Shown piece by piece: positions 53,062-61,321 of a stretch of DNA of 64,000 nucleotides. Both the position numbers and the translations under genes were made by a program. This DNA is from Psychrobium sp051201665 (lineage in GTDB: Bacteria; Pseudomonadota; Gammaproteobacteria; Enterobacterales; Psychrobiaceae). The notes under the pieces are model-generated. The model saw only the letters and a list, made by a program, of their open reading frames with translations, made no database searches and was not told the DNA's origin. Location of the stretch: the NCBI RefSeq assembly GCF_051201665.1, contig NZ_CP179210.1, positions 1,922,001 through 1,986,000 of the forward strand, in the 5' to 3' direction. The stretch's first letter is position 1, and every line of letters begins with the position of its first letter.

Positions 53062-53940
53062 ATGAGCTGGATAGAAAAAATTGAAAAGATGTTGCCTTCA
53101 GGCATCGCAAGTCAACGTAAGCACAACATTCCAGAAGGTGTTTGGAGCCACTGTAGTGATTGTGGTCAAATTATTTACAGTGTTGAATTAGAACGTAATT
53201 TACACGTTTGTCCTAAATGTGATCACCATATGCGCATTAGTGCGCGTAATCGCTTACTGGCGTTTTTAGATCAAGATTCTACAACCGAATTAGGGACAGA
53301 GTACGAACCACAAGATTTACTGAAGTTTAAAGATACGAAAAAGTATAAAGATCGAATCAATTCAGCACAAAAATCATCAAATGAAAAAGATGCAATGGTA
53401 GCAATGGAGGGAACCCTTAAAGGGATGCCTGTTGCTGCATGTTCTTTTGAGTTTGGTTTCATGGGCGGCTCAATGGCGTCTGTGGTTGGTGCACGTTTTG
53501 TTGCTGCTGCGCAAGTTGCACTCGATAAAAATGTGCCATTAGTGTGTTTCTCAGCGTCTGGCGGTGCTCGTATGCAAGAAGCATTAATGTCATTAATGCA
53601 AATGGCAAAAACTAGCGCAATCTTACATCGTCTAAGTGAACGCGGCATTCCTTATATTTCTGTACTAACGGATCCGACAATGGGTGGTGTTTCTGCGAGT
53701 CTAGCAATGTTAGGCGACATTAATATTGGTGAACCAAAAGCGTTAATCGGTTTCGCTGGCCCACGTGTTATTGAACAGACTGTTCGTGAAACACTTCCTG
53801 AAGGATTTCAACGCAGTGAATTTTTGCTTGAGAAGGGCGCAATTGATATGATTGTCGACCGTCGAGAAATGCGAAATACAATTGCGCGTTTATTAGCCAA
53901 GATGACTGACCAACCTGCGATTCAACAAGAAGTGAATTAA
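53062..53940 (+). CDS. accD: Acetyl-CoA carboxylase carboxyltransferase subunit beta
   Basis: 292 residues. A zinc ribbon with four cysteines (HCSDCGQ and VCPKCDHH) sits at the N-terminus. The crotonase-like core has GFMGGSMASVVGARF, CFSASGGARMQEAL and LTDPTMGGVSAS. With AccA it transfers CO2 from biotin to acetyl-CoA to give malonyl-CoA. accA is not in the window. Confidence 0.97.
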   Translation: MSWIEKIEKMLPSGIASQRKHNIPEGVWSHCSDCGQIIYSVELERNLHVCPKCDHHMRISARNRLLAFLDQDSTTELGTEYEPQDLLKFKDTKKYKDRINSAQKSSNEKDAMVAMEGTLKGMPVAACSFEFGFMGGSMASVVGARFVAAAQVALDKNVPLVCFSASGGARMQEALMSLMQMAKTSAILHRLSERGIPYISVLTDPTMGGVSASLAMLGDINIGEPKALIGFAGPRVIEQTVRETLPEGFQRSEFLLEKGAIDMIVDRREMRNTIARLLAKMTDQPAIQQEVN

Positions 53941-53986
53941 TGGTTATTATTCAATCTGGCGATAATATCTAGCGTTGGAATGAATA

Positions 53987-55249
53987 ATGAATCAAAGCTT
54001 TAATCCTAACAGCCAATCCCTCAATGATTGGCTGTCTTATTTAGAATCTATACACCCTCAAGAAATCGAAATGGGACTAGAACGTGTTAGAAACGTTGCC
54101 CGTCGATTAAATCTATTGAACGACCTTAATAACGTTATTCTAGTGGGCGGCACCAACGGCAAAGGTTCTACCTGTGCTTTTATAGAACAGCTCATATTAG
54201 CAGCGGGTCACACCACGGGTGTCTTTAGCTCCCCACATCTCATTAGATATAATGAACGTGTCCGTATTAATCATCAAGAGTTACCAGACAATGCACACAT
54301 TGAGGCACTTCGAGCTATTGAGACTGCTCGTGGTGATATCGCACTGACCTATTTTGAAGTTAACACGTTAACCGCACTTTATTTGATGAAAAAAGCAAAT
54401 GTTGATTACGTCATATTAGAAGTGGGATTAGGTGGTCGTTTAGATTCTACCAATATCGTCGATGCTGATTTGGCTGTCATAACGTCTATTGATTTAGATC
54501 ACCAAGGCTGGCTTGGTGATACACGGGAACAAGTGGCGTTTGAGAAAGCAGGTATTTTTAGAGCAAACCAACGGGTAATTTGTGGTGAACCCAATCCACC
54601 GCAACCGTTATTAGATAAGGCGCGTGAACTTGCCTGCAATATCTCTTTTAAAGGCCTCGATTTTGGGTTTAATACACATCATGATGAATGGCAGTTTACT
54701 GGCGTCAAATCACGTTATGATGATCTTGCCTATACCAAGTTACCAATGACTAATGCCGCAACAGCACTAGCAGCATTTGAGGCATTAGGGTTAGAGTTGC
54801 CTGAAGCTAAAATTAAGGCGGTTATTAAAGAAACTAGCTTAAAAGGGCGGTTACAACAAGTCGCTAAGGAACCGGCTGTGTATCTTGATGTGGCCCATAA
54901 TCCTGAAGCAGGGCGCTATTTAGCCGCGTGGATTCCCCGTCAAAGAGCCAACAAAGTGCATGTCGTTTGTGCCATGTTGGGTGACAAAGACAGTGCGTCG
55001 ACATTGTCGGTCATTAAGCCGTTAGCAGACAGTTGGTATCTTGCCGGACTTGATTGCGACCGTGGCGCTAGTGCGCCGCAATTATTTGAATCGCTTGGTT
55101 TAGAAACAGCTCATCAATTTGAGCATGTTGTATCAGCATTGGATGCAGCCAAAAAAGAAGCTAACAAAGACGATCTGATTGTTGTATTCGGTTCATTTTT
55201 CACTGTTGCAGCTATTTTGGAAAACAATAACTTAGTTGAATTAACGTAG
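53987..55249 (+). CDS. folC: Dihydrofolate synthase / folylpolyglutamate synthase
   Basis: Mur-ligase-like enzyme of 420 residues. P-loop VGGTNGKGSTCAFIE, then SSPHLIRYNERVRI, EVGLGGRLDSTNIVD and DVAHNPEAGR. It adds glutamate to dihydropteroate and folates. Begins 46 bases after accD. Confidence 0.96.
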   Translation: MNQSFNPNSQSLNDWLSYLESIHPQEIEMGLERVRNVARRLNLLNDLNNVILVGGTNGKGSTCAFIEQLILAAGHTTGVFSSPHLIRYNERVRINHQELPDNAHIEALRAIETARGDIALTYFEVNTLTALYLMKKANVDYVILEVGLGGRLDSTNIVDADLAVITSIDLDHQGWLGDTREQVAFEKAGIFRANQRVICGEPNPPQPLLDKARELACNISFKGLDFGFNTHHDEWQFTGVKSRYDDLAYTKLPMTNAATALAAFEALGLELPEAKIKAVIKETSLKGRLQQVAKEPAVYLDVAHNPEAGRYLAAWIPRQRANKVHVVCAMLGDKDSASTLSVIKPLADSWYLAGLDCDRGASAPQLFESLGLETAHQFEHVVSALDAAKKEANKDDLIVVFGSFFTVAAILENNNLVELT

Positions 55250-55314
55250 AAGTTTCGTTTAAATTATTCTATAGTTTGCTGCTATAGAAATCGTTTTGGA
55301 TTTAAGGGTTTAAA

Positions 55315-55908
55315 GTGAGTGATCAAATTAAAAATCGCGTGGTAGGTGCAGTGGTACTTTTTGCATTGGCGATTATTTTTTTACCAAAGATTTTTGATGG
55401 TGAAAAAGAGTCGCAACGCCAAGCGTTTGTGAAAATCCCGACGAAACCGACACATCAACAGCCAGATGTCAGTAAAATTGAGTTGTCAAAGCCGCCAGTC
55501 GATATCAAACAAAATGACAAAGTTGTTCAAGAAAATAGCGCAGAAGCTCACTCTACCGTTCAAGCGGTGAAAGATGCGGCTAAAACTAATGAACGTGATG
55601 ATATCGTTACTAAGTCTGCCCATAAGGAAGTCACTAAATCTACTATTGCTGCACCGATTAAAGCGAAAGGCTGGGTGATTCGAATGGGGAGCTTTGGTAA
55701 TCCAAGCAATGTGAATACGCTCCTTAAAAATCTACGAAAGAAAGGCTTCACGGCGTATAGCGTCCCTGCAGTCCCTAGAGCTGGTGTGACCAATAAAGTG
55801 TATGTTGGGCCTGAACTAGACAAGAAAAAGTTGCAATCACTGCAGCCTAAGCTTAAAAAAGCATTTAAAGAATCGGGTGTCATTGAAAAATACAACCCGA
55901 TTAATTAA
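55315..55908 (+). CDS. dedD: DedD, SPOR-domain cell division protein
   Basis: 197 residues from a GTG start. One membrane segment near residues 8-24 (VVGAVVLFALAIIFLPKIF), a charged linker, and a C-terminal SPOR domain (GWVIRMGSFGNPSNVNTLLK, TNKVYVGPELDKKKLQSLQP). SPOR domains bind denuded glycan at the division site. Same position as dedD in E. coli. Confidence 0.92.
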   Translation: MSDQIKNRVVGAVVLFALAIIFLPKIFDGEKESQRQAFVKIPTKPTHQQPDVSKIELSKPPVDIKQNDKVVQENSAEAHSTVQAVKDAAKTNERDDIVTKSAHKEVTKSTIAAPIKAKGWVIRMGSFGNPSNVNTLLKNLRKKGFTAYSVPAVPRAGVTNKVYVGPELDKKKLQSLQPKLKKAFKESGVIEKYNPIN

Positions 55909-55917
55909 TAGAAAATG

Positions 55918-55943
55918 GCCGTTGCTTGCAACGGCTTTTTTAT
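55918..55943 (+). terminator. Terminator after dedD
   Basis: GCCGTTGC / GCAACGGC with almost no loop, followed by TTTTTT. Confidence 0.8.
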
Positions 55944-56099
55944 GACGCAATACAATCTCCTGATACTATTTGATATAAAAACTCAAAACCTGACACAGGG
56001 TACAATTTCTTAATTTAACAAATAAAAACAATGCTTTAAGTACGATGCTAATAAACCGATTAGCTAATGTTTAAGCAAATGACCGAAAAGAGGAAACTT

Positions 56100-56165
56100 A
56101 TGCTAGGAATTTCTAATAATCTTGGTAAAATTCGCGCAAATTTGCAATGGGAGTCACATAAATGA
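56100..56165 (+). CDS. Possible small ORF upstream of cvpA
   Basis: 21 codons starting MLGISNNLGKIRANLQWE. A strong AGAGGAAA lies 6 bases before the ATG. The TGA stop overlaps the cvpA ATG (AAATGA), the arrangement of translational coupling. It may be a leader peptide or just the way cvpA is translated. No homologue is known to me. Confidence 0.45.
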   Translation: MLGISNNLGKIRANLQWESHK

Positions 56166-56659
56166 AGATGATTTGGATTGATTATGCGATATTGATCATC
56201 ATTAGTTTATCGACCCTTATTAGTTTAACTCGTGGCTTTGTTAAAGAAGCATTATCACTAGTTATCTGGGTAGCTGCATTTTTTATTGCCAGTAGATTTT
56301 ACGCGGACCTAGCCGCATTTTTAACACAGATCGATGATCCCATGGTTAAAAATGCGAGTGCTGTTGTGGCATTGTTTATTTCAACCTTGATCATTGGCGC
56401 TATTACAAATTACGTCATTGGTCAGCTTGTTGTAAAAACAGGCCTATCCGGAACAGATCGTGTATTAGGCCTTTGTTTCGGTGCACTTCGCGGTGTATTG
56501 ATTGTTGCTGCTATCCTCTTTGCAATTGATTCATTTACAACGCTGTCTAATTCAGATTGGTGGAGAGATTCGCTGTTAATTCCTGAATTTGGTGCGGTTA
56601 TCGAATGGTTCTTCGAGTTTATTAAGCAAAACTCAAGTTTTATCAAACAACAAGTGTAA
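56162..56659 (+). CDS. cvpA: CvpA, colicin V production family membrane protein
   Basis: 165 residues, four membrane segments. The start IDYAILIIISLSTLISLTRG and VKEALSLVIWVAAFFIASRF are conserved. Needed for colicin V export in E. coli; its cellular role in envelope homeostasis is unsettled. Precedes purF by 32 bases, the usual pair. Confidence 0.94.
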   Translation: MKMIWIDYAILIIISLSTLISLTRGFVKEALSLVIWVAAFFIASRFYADLAAFLTQIDDPMVKNASAVVALFISTLIIGAITNYVIGQLVVKTGLSGTDRVLGLCFGALRGVLIVAAILFAIDSFTTLSNSDWWRDSLLIPEFGAVIEWFFEFIKQNSSFIKQQV

Positions 56660-56691
56660 CTAACTCAACGTAGTTGAGAGGGGAAATTTTT

Positions 56692-58209
56692 ATGTGTGGT
56701 GTCGTTGGTATTGTTGCCTATAGTCCAGTAAATCAAGCACTTTATGATGCATTAACAGTGCTTCAGCACCGTGGGCAAGATGCGGCGGGTGTTTGTACGG
56801 TTGACCAAGGAAATTTTCGACTGCGTAAAGCAAATGGTTTAGTCCGTGATGTGTTTGAAGAAAAACACATGAAGCGACTACAGGGAACTAGCGGGATTGG
56901 CCATGTACGCTATCCGACCGCTGGTACCTCGACATCGGCAGAAGCACAGCCTTTTTATGTTAACTCACCGTTTGGTATTTCGTTAGCGCATAATGGTAAT
57001 TTGACTAATTCAGTTGCGCTGCAAGAGTATTTATTTAAAGTCGCACGTCGCCATATCAATACTAATTCTGATTCTGAGATTTTACTTAATGTACTTGCTC
57101 ATGAGTTGTCGTTAAGTTCAGAAATGACCCTAACACCGAAAGAAATTTTTGACGGTGTTGCTCGTTCCATTGCGTTGTTACAGGGTGCATATGCCGCTGT
57201 TGCACTGGTAATTGGTCACGGAATGATTGCGTTTCGCGACCCGTATGGCATTCGTCCGTTGGTCCTTGGTCAACGTGAAGAAGAAGGCAAGACAGAATAC
57301 ATGGTCGCGTCTGAAAATGTTGCACTTGATGCAATTGGTTTTAGTTTTGTTCGCGATGTTGAACCAGGTGAAGCCGTTTATGTTGATGAAAATGGCCATT
57401 TGCACACACAACAATGCGCGGCTAATCCACAATATGCACCTTGTATTTTCGAGTATGTCTATTTTGCTCGTCCAGATTCATTCATTGATAAAATTTCTGT
57501 CTATCAAGCTCGACTCAATATGGGTAAAAAGCTGGGACAGAAGATAGCACATCAATGGGAAGACTTAGATATTGATGTTGTTATTCCAATTCCTGAAACA
57601 TCATGTGATATTGCGCTCGAGATTGCCGGTGAATTAAACATTCCTTATCGTCAGGGTTTCGTTAAAAATCGTTATATAGGCCGTACCTTCATTATGCCTG
57701 GTCAGAAGATGCGTCGTAAATCTGTACGTCGTAAACTTAACGCGATCAAGAGTGAGTTCAAAGGCAAAAACGTGCTGCTTGTTGATGATTCAATTGTGCG
57801 CGGAACCACCTCTGAACAAATTATTGATATGGCTCGCGAAGCTGGTGCAAATAAAGTGTACTTTGCGTCAGCTGCACCTGAAATTAGATTCCCGAATGTG
57901 TACGGTATTGATATGCCATCAGTGACAGAGTTGATTGCGCATGGCCGCGAAGTCGATGAAATTGCAGAGCAGATCGGTGCCGATGATTTAATCTACCAAG
58001 ATATTGATGATTTAATCGCTGCTGTTCGTGAAGAGAATCCTGACATTGAAGGTTTTGAAACGTCGGTATTTAACGGTCGTTATGTGACAGGTGATATCAG
58101 TCAAGCATACTTGGATGAAATTACCTGCCTTAGAAACGATGGCGCGAAAGCAGACACCGAAGCTAAAGCAGAAATTTCGAATATCGATTTACACAACGAA
58201 TCAAATTAG
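56692..58209 (+). CDS. purF: Amidophosphoribosyltransferase
   Basis: First step of purine synthesis, 505 residues. The N-terminal nucleophile Cys2 (MCGVVGIVAYSPV) fixes the start at 56692, with GAGAGGGGAAA upstream. The glutaminase domain has LTVLQHRGQDAAG and GHVRYPTAG. The PRPP loop is VLLVDDSIVRGTTS. The frame is open from 56674, but the extra residues would block processing of Cys. Confidence 0.97.
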   Translation: MCGVVGIVAYSPVNQALYDALTVLQHRGQDAAGVCTVDQGNFRLRKANGLVRDVFEEKHMKRLQGTSGIGHVRYPTAGTSTSAEAQPFYVNSPFGISLAHNGNLTNSVALQEYLFKVARRHINTNSDSEILLNVLAHELSLSSEMTLTPKEIFDGVARSIALLQGAYAAVALVIGHGMIAFRDPYGIRPLVLGQREEEGKTEYMVASENVALDAIGFSFVRDVEPGEAVYVDENGHLHTQQCAANPQYAPCIFEYVYFARPDSFIDKISVYQARLNMGKKLGQKIAHQWEDLDIDVVIPIPETSCDIALEIAGELNIPYRQGFVKNRYIGRTFIMPGQKMRRKSVRRKLNAIKSEFKGKNVLLVDDSIVRGTTSEQIIDMAREAGANKVYFASAAPEIRFPNVYGIDMPSVTELIAHGREVDEIAEQIGADDLIYQDIDDLIAAVREENPDIEGFETSVFNGRYVTGDISQAYLDEITCLRNDGAKADTEAKAEISNIDLHNESN

Positions 58210-58231
58210 TTTATAGCTCGTCCTTCTATGA

Positions 58232-58265
58232 GAAGCAGCGCCCGTTTTGGCCGCTGCTTTTTTAC
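58232..58265 (+). terminator. Terminator after purF
   Basis: AAGCAGCG / CGCTGCTT around an 11-base loop, followed by TTTT. Confidence 0.75.
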
Positions 58266-58398
58266 GTCTTAATGAAAGCATATCGACGTTAAGTTAGTAC
58301 AATTTTGACACGGTAATTACGCTGGGCTCAAACCAATAGCTATTCATTAAGAAACAAGATTATATGATTTATTTAGTTAGGGTATTCTGCTGGAATGA

Positions 58399-58432
58399 AA
58401 AAGCCATCGTCAGTTAACTGACGATGGCTTTT
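58399..58432. terminator. Palindromic terminator at the end of putP
   Basis: AAAAGCCATCGTCAGTT directly followed by its inverse complement, 17-bp arms without loop. A's and T's on both sides allow function in both directions. Confidence 0.75.
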
Positions 58433-58456
58433 AAGAACACCGCTGGACAACGAATG

Positions 58457-59911
58457 TTATTTTAATGCATCTTGATAACTGTCGAATTGTGCATTGAGTT
58501 CGGTGCTATTAATCGACTTGAGTTTACTAACAACGACACCAGCAACGAAGGCAAAAATAAACCCTGGCACGATTTCATATAGATCGAACAATCCGCCTTC
58601 GAGGTTTTTCCAAATAATGACGGTTAATGCTCCGACGATAATTGAAGAGATAGCGCCAAATTTATTGTAGTTTTTCCAATACAAGGCCAACAATATCATC
58701 GGCCCAAACGCTGCGCCGAAGCCTGCCCACGCATAGCTCACTAAACCTAAAACATTAGATTTAGGATCGAGTGAGATGAGTAGGGCGATGACAGCGATAC
58801 TAACAACGGCGATACGGCCAACGAGCATTAATTCTTTGTCACTTGCTTTTGGATTAATAAACGGTCGGTATAAATCTTCACTAATGACACTTGAGCTTAC
58901 CAGTAATTGTGAATCTACAGTGCTCATGATAGCGGAGAGGATAGCGGCGATTAGGAGTCCGGACACCCAAGGGTTGAATGCGACCTTACTTAAGAATATA
59001 AAGACTGTTTCTGGATTGTCTAATGGCTTAACTGCAAAATAGGCGGCTCCGACAAGGCCAGTTGCTAGTGCGCCAAATAGCGCTAGTATCATCCAGCTCA
59101 TTGCTATGTTACGTGACACACCTACGTCGCTTGGCTTAGCAATCGCCATAAATCGCACGAGAATATGCGGTTGACCAAAATAACCTAATCCCCAAGCAAG
59201 TAAGGAAATTAAACCAATAACGCCAGTCGTTGGCGATATATCGAACATTGAAGCGGGAAGGGCTGAGGTCATTGCTTCACTGCCGCCAACTTCAACATAC
59301 ATTGCAGCCGGGACAATAATTAATGCAATTAACATTAAGATCCCTTGGAAGAAGTCTGTCCAACTAACCGCAAAGAAACCGCCAACAAAGGTATATGACA
59401 CGATGATAAGTGTGCCAATCAGCAGTGCCCAGAAATAGTCGAGACCGAATACTTTTTCAAATAATATTGCGCCGCCCACTAATCCTGACGCGGTATAGAA
59501 TGTAAAAAAGACTAATATCGCAATTGCTGCAACAGTTTTTAACATTCCAGCGTCTCCAAAGCGGTTTGCTAAAAAATCCGGTAGGGTTTGTGCATCGCCC
59601 GCTATTTCTGTGTAAACGCGCAGTCGTTTGGCGACAAACTGCCAGTTAAGGGCTGCACCAACAACTAAGCCGATCCCAATCCATACTTCACTAACGCCAC
59701 TGACGTAAATAGCACCCGGTAGGCCGAGTAATAACCAGCCGGACATATCAGAGGCGCCGACACTTAAGGCGGCAACTGCAGGGCTTAAACTGCGTCCACC
59801 TAAAATATAATCACTGTGGTTGTTGGTTTTTTTGTAAGCATATAGGCCGAGCATAAGCATGCAGCCAAGATAGAAAATAAACGTGATGAGAATTGGGAGT
59901 TCAATGTTCAT
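58457..59911 (-). CDS. putP: Sodium/proline symporter
   Basis: Sodium:solute symporter family, 484 residues with about 13 membrane segments. YKKTNNHSDYILGGRSLSPA, VGASDMSGWLLLGLPGAIYV, GYFGQPHILVRFMA and SAIMSTVDSQLLVSSSVISE match PutP closely. No putA is adjacent. Confidence 0.92.
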   Translation of the reverse strand: MNIELPILITFIFYLGCMLMLGLYAYKKTNNHSDYILGGRSLSPAVAALSVGASDMSGWLLLGLPGAIYVSGVSEVWIGIGLVVGAALNWQFVAKRLRVYTEIAGDAQTLPDFLANRFGDAGMLKTVAAIAILVFFTFYTASGLVGGAILFEKVFGLDYFWALLIGTLIIVSYTFVGGFFAVSWTDFFQGILMLIALIIVPAAMYVEVGGSEAMTSALPASMFDISPTTGVIGLISLLAWGLGYFGQPHILVRFMAIAKPSDVGVSRNIAMSWMILALFGALATGLVGAAYFAVKPLDNPETVFIFLSKVAFNPWVSGLLIAAILSAIMSTVDSQLLVSSSVISEDLYRPFINPKASDKELMLVGRIAVVSIAVIALLISLDPKSNVLGLVSYAWAGFGAAFGPMILLALYWKNYNKFGAISSIIVGALTVIIWKNLEGGLFDLYEIVPGFIFAFVAGVVVSKLKSINSTELNAQFDSYQDALK

Positions 59912-59944
59912 TAGTTATTCTTATTATTGTTATGGTTAAAACAA

Positions 59945-59971
59945 AAACACCGAAGTAAAGACTTCGGTGTT
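59945..59971 (-). terminator. Terminator of the sigma/DUF3379 operon
   Basis: On the minus strand AACACCGAAG / CTTCGGTGTT with a 7-base loop followed by TTTTGTTTT. Confidence 0.8.
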
Positions 59972-60016
59972 GCTGAAAATCACGTAACATTGTATCGCAT
60001 TAGGCGAAAATTGAAA

Positions 60017-60754
60017 CTAAATCTCCCAAACTAACTGGCTTTCCATATTAGACTTAAAGCTATTGATGTCTGTGTTCTTTGGACCAACAATGACTAAATA
60101 ACCGTCTTCTAATTCTGTAATCGTGCCATTAAATTCTTCATTACCGAAATTTTCCTTAATCTCGTCAAACTTTAGTGACTTTGGCACTAAAAAGACATTA
60201 ACTTTGTGCGTTTGATTTTGATAAACCAAATGCGCGCTGGCAACCCCTTCAAAGTCACAATGACTTGACCATAAAATATCATCAACGTTGGTCAACTTTG
60301 CGCCATAGACTGAAAGTTGTTGATTAACACGTAGCAATGACGGGTTAGTGTCTGTAGCACCTGCAAATGGTAAACCATGTTCTGTATGGCTTAACGCATG
60401 ATCCATTAAGTTGTGATTATAATGGTTGTTACCACTCAACATAAACATACTGACCGCCATCACAGCAAATGATGCCGCGATTGCAAAGTAGGGTTTAAAG
60501 CGGTTAATTTGGCGCTTTGGCAAAGTGGTTACACTATCTAGCGCTGGGGTATTACAAACATCAGTAATTGCTTTAAGGTGCTCAGCTGATGGCTCTGGAA
60601 TATCACTGATAAATTCTTGAAATAATTTATCATTTTCTTTTGCTTCTTTAACAACTTGCGCTAATCCAGGATCCGCCGCAACAGCCTCTAAAAATTCGGC
60701 GTCGCTATTATAGGGATCGGCAATTGCTAAATCATAATAACTTAATGGTTTCAT
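60017..60754 (-). CDS. DUF3379-type putative anti-sigma factor
   Basis: 245 residues. N-terminal cytoplasmic part with FLEAVAADPGLAQVVKEAKE, one membrane segment near 89-106 (YFAIAASFAVMAVSMFML), and a periplasmic remainder (HALSHTEHGLPFAG, SVYGAKLTNVDDILWSSHCDFEG). I recall this pattern as the DUF3379 family found after ECF sigma genes in Alteromonadales. It overlaps the sigma gene by four bases, which supports an anti-sigma role. Confidence 0.8.
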   Translation of the reverse strand: MKPLSYYDLAIADPYNSDAEFLEAVAADPGLAQVVKEAKENDKLFQEFISDIPEPSAEHLKAITDVCNTPALDSVTTLPKRQINRFKPYFAIAASFAVMAVSMFMLSGNNHYNHNLMDHALSHTEHGLPFAGATDTNPSLLRVNQQLSVYGAKLTNVDDILWSSHCDFEGVASAHLVYQNQTHKVNVFLVPKSLKFDEIKENFGNEEFNGTITELEDGYLVIVGPKNTDINSFKSNMESQLVWEI

Positions 60755-61272
60755 GTTTCCACTGTCCTGCTTACTACATTGCTTTTAATAAGCTCTGCGA
60801 GTTGTTTCTTTGCTCTAAAGAGTCTGGTCATGACAGTATTTTTGTTTAGTCCTAATTCGGTGGCAATTTCTTCACCGCTATAACCAAACATCGCCTGCAT
60901 AATCAATGGCTCTTTATAGTCGTCAGCTAACATGTTTATAGCAACATGAAGCTCCTCTTTCTCAATAGATGTTTGTTGCTGTGATTCATCATCATCAGCT
61001 ACGCTGTAGTCATCTATATCGACTAACGATAACTGTTTACGCTCAAATCTACGCGCGTTTTCTCTACGCAATATAGTAATCAACCAGCCTTTGGCTGCTT
61101 TAATATCTTGTAGCTGCTCAATTGAGCGCCACGCCCTTAAAAAAGTCTCTTGAACGATATCTTCAGTCACTTGTTTATCTTTGGTTAACCAATAACCATA
61201 TCGATATAGATCGGTATGGTACTGGGCAACAAGGGCGTCATATTGCTTTTTTAGTTCGTTATCTCTTTTCAA
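60751..61272 (-). CDS. ECF-type RNA polymerase sigma factor
   Basis: 173 residues: region 2 (YRYGYWLTKDKQVTEDIVQETFLRAW) and region 4 (LIMQAMFGYSGEEIATELGLNKNTVMTRLFRAKKQL), quoted in part as regions at about 22-50 and 125-160. The start is TTG with AAGGG upstream. Partner of the downstream DUF3379 protein. A perfect 11-bp palindrome precedes it. Distinct from the FecI-type factor at 17 kb. Confidence 0.9.
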   Translation of the reverse strand: MKRDNELKKQYDALVAQYHTDLYRYGYWLTKDKQVTEDIVQETFLRAWRSIEQLQDIKAAKGWLITILRRENARRFERKQLSLVDIDDYSVADDDESQQQTSIEKEELHVAINMLADDYKEPLIMQAMFGYSGEEIATELGLNKNTVMTRLFRAKKQLAELIKSNVVSRTVET

Positions 61273-61296
61273 GACCGCTAACCCTTTTCAAATCTT

Positions 61297-61319
61297 TCAT
61301 TATTTCTTAGAAATAATGA
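61297..61319. promoter_or_regulatory. Palindrome between batD and the sigma gene
   Basis: TCATTATTTCT T AGAAATAATGA, perfect 11-base arms around one base. It lies 24 bases before the sigma start and two bases after the batD stop. It may be an operator for the sigma operon, or the end of the bat transcript; the lack of G/C makes a strong terminator unlikely. Confidence 0.5.
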
Positions 61320-61321
61320 CA

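Noticed and set aside
61122..61310. Small plus-strand ORF opposite the sigma gene
   Set aside because: Shadow of the ECF sigma frame; no start signal.
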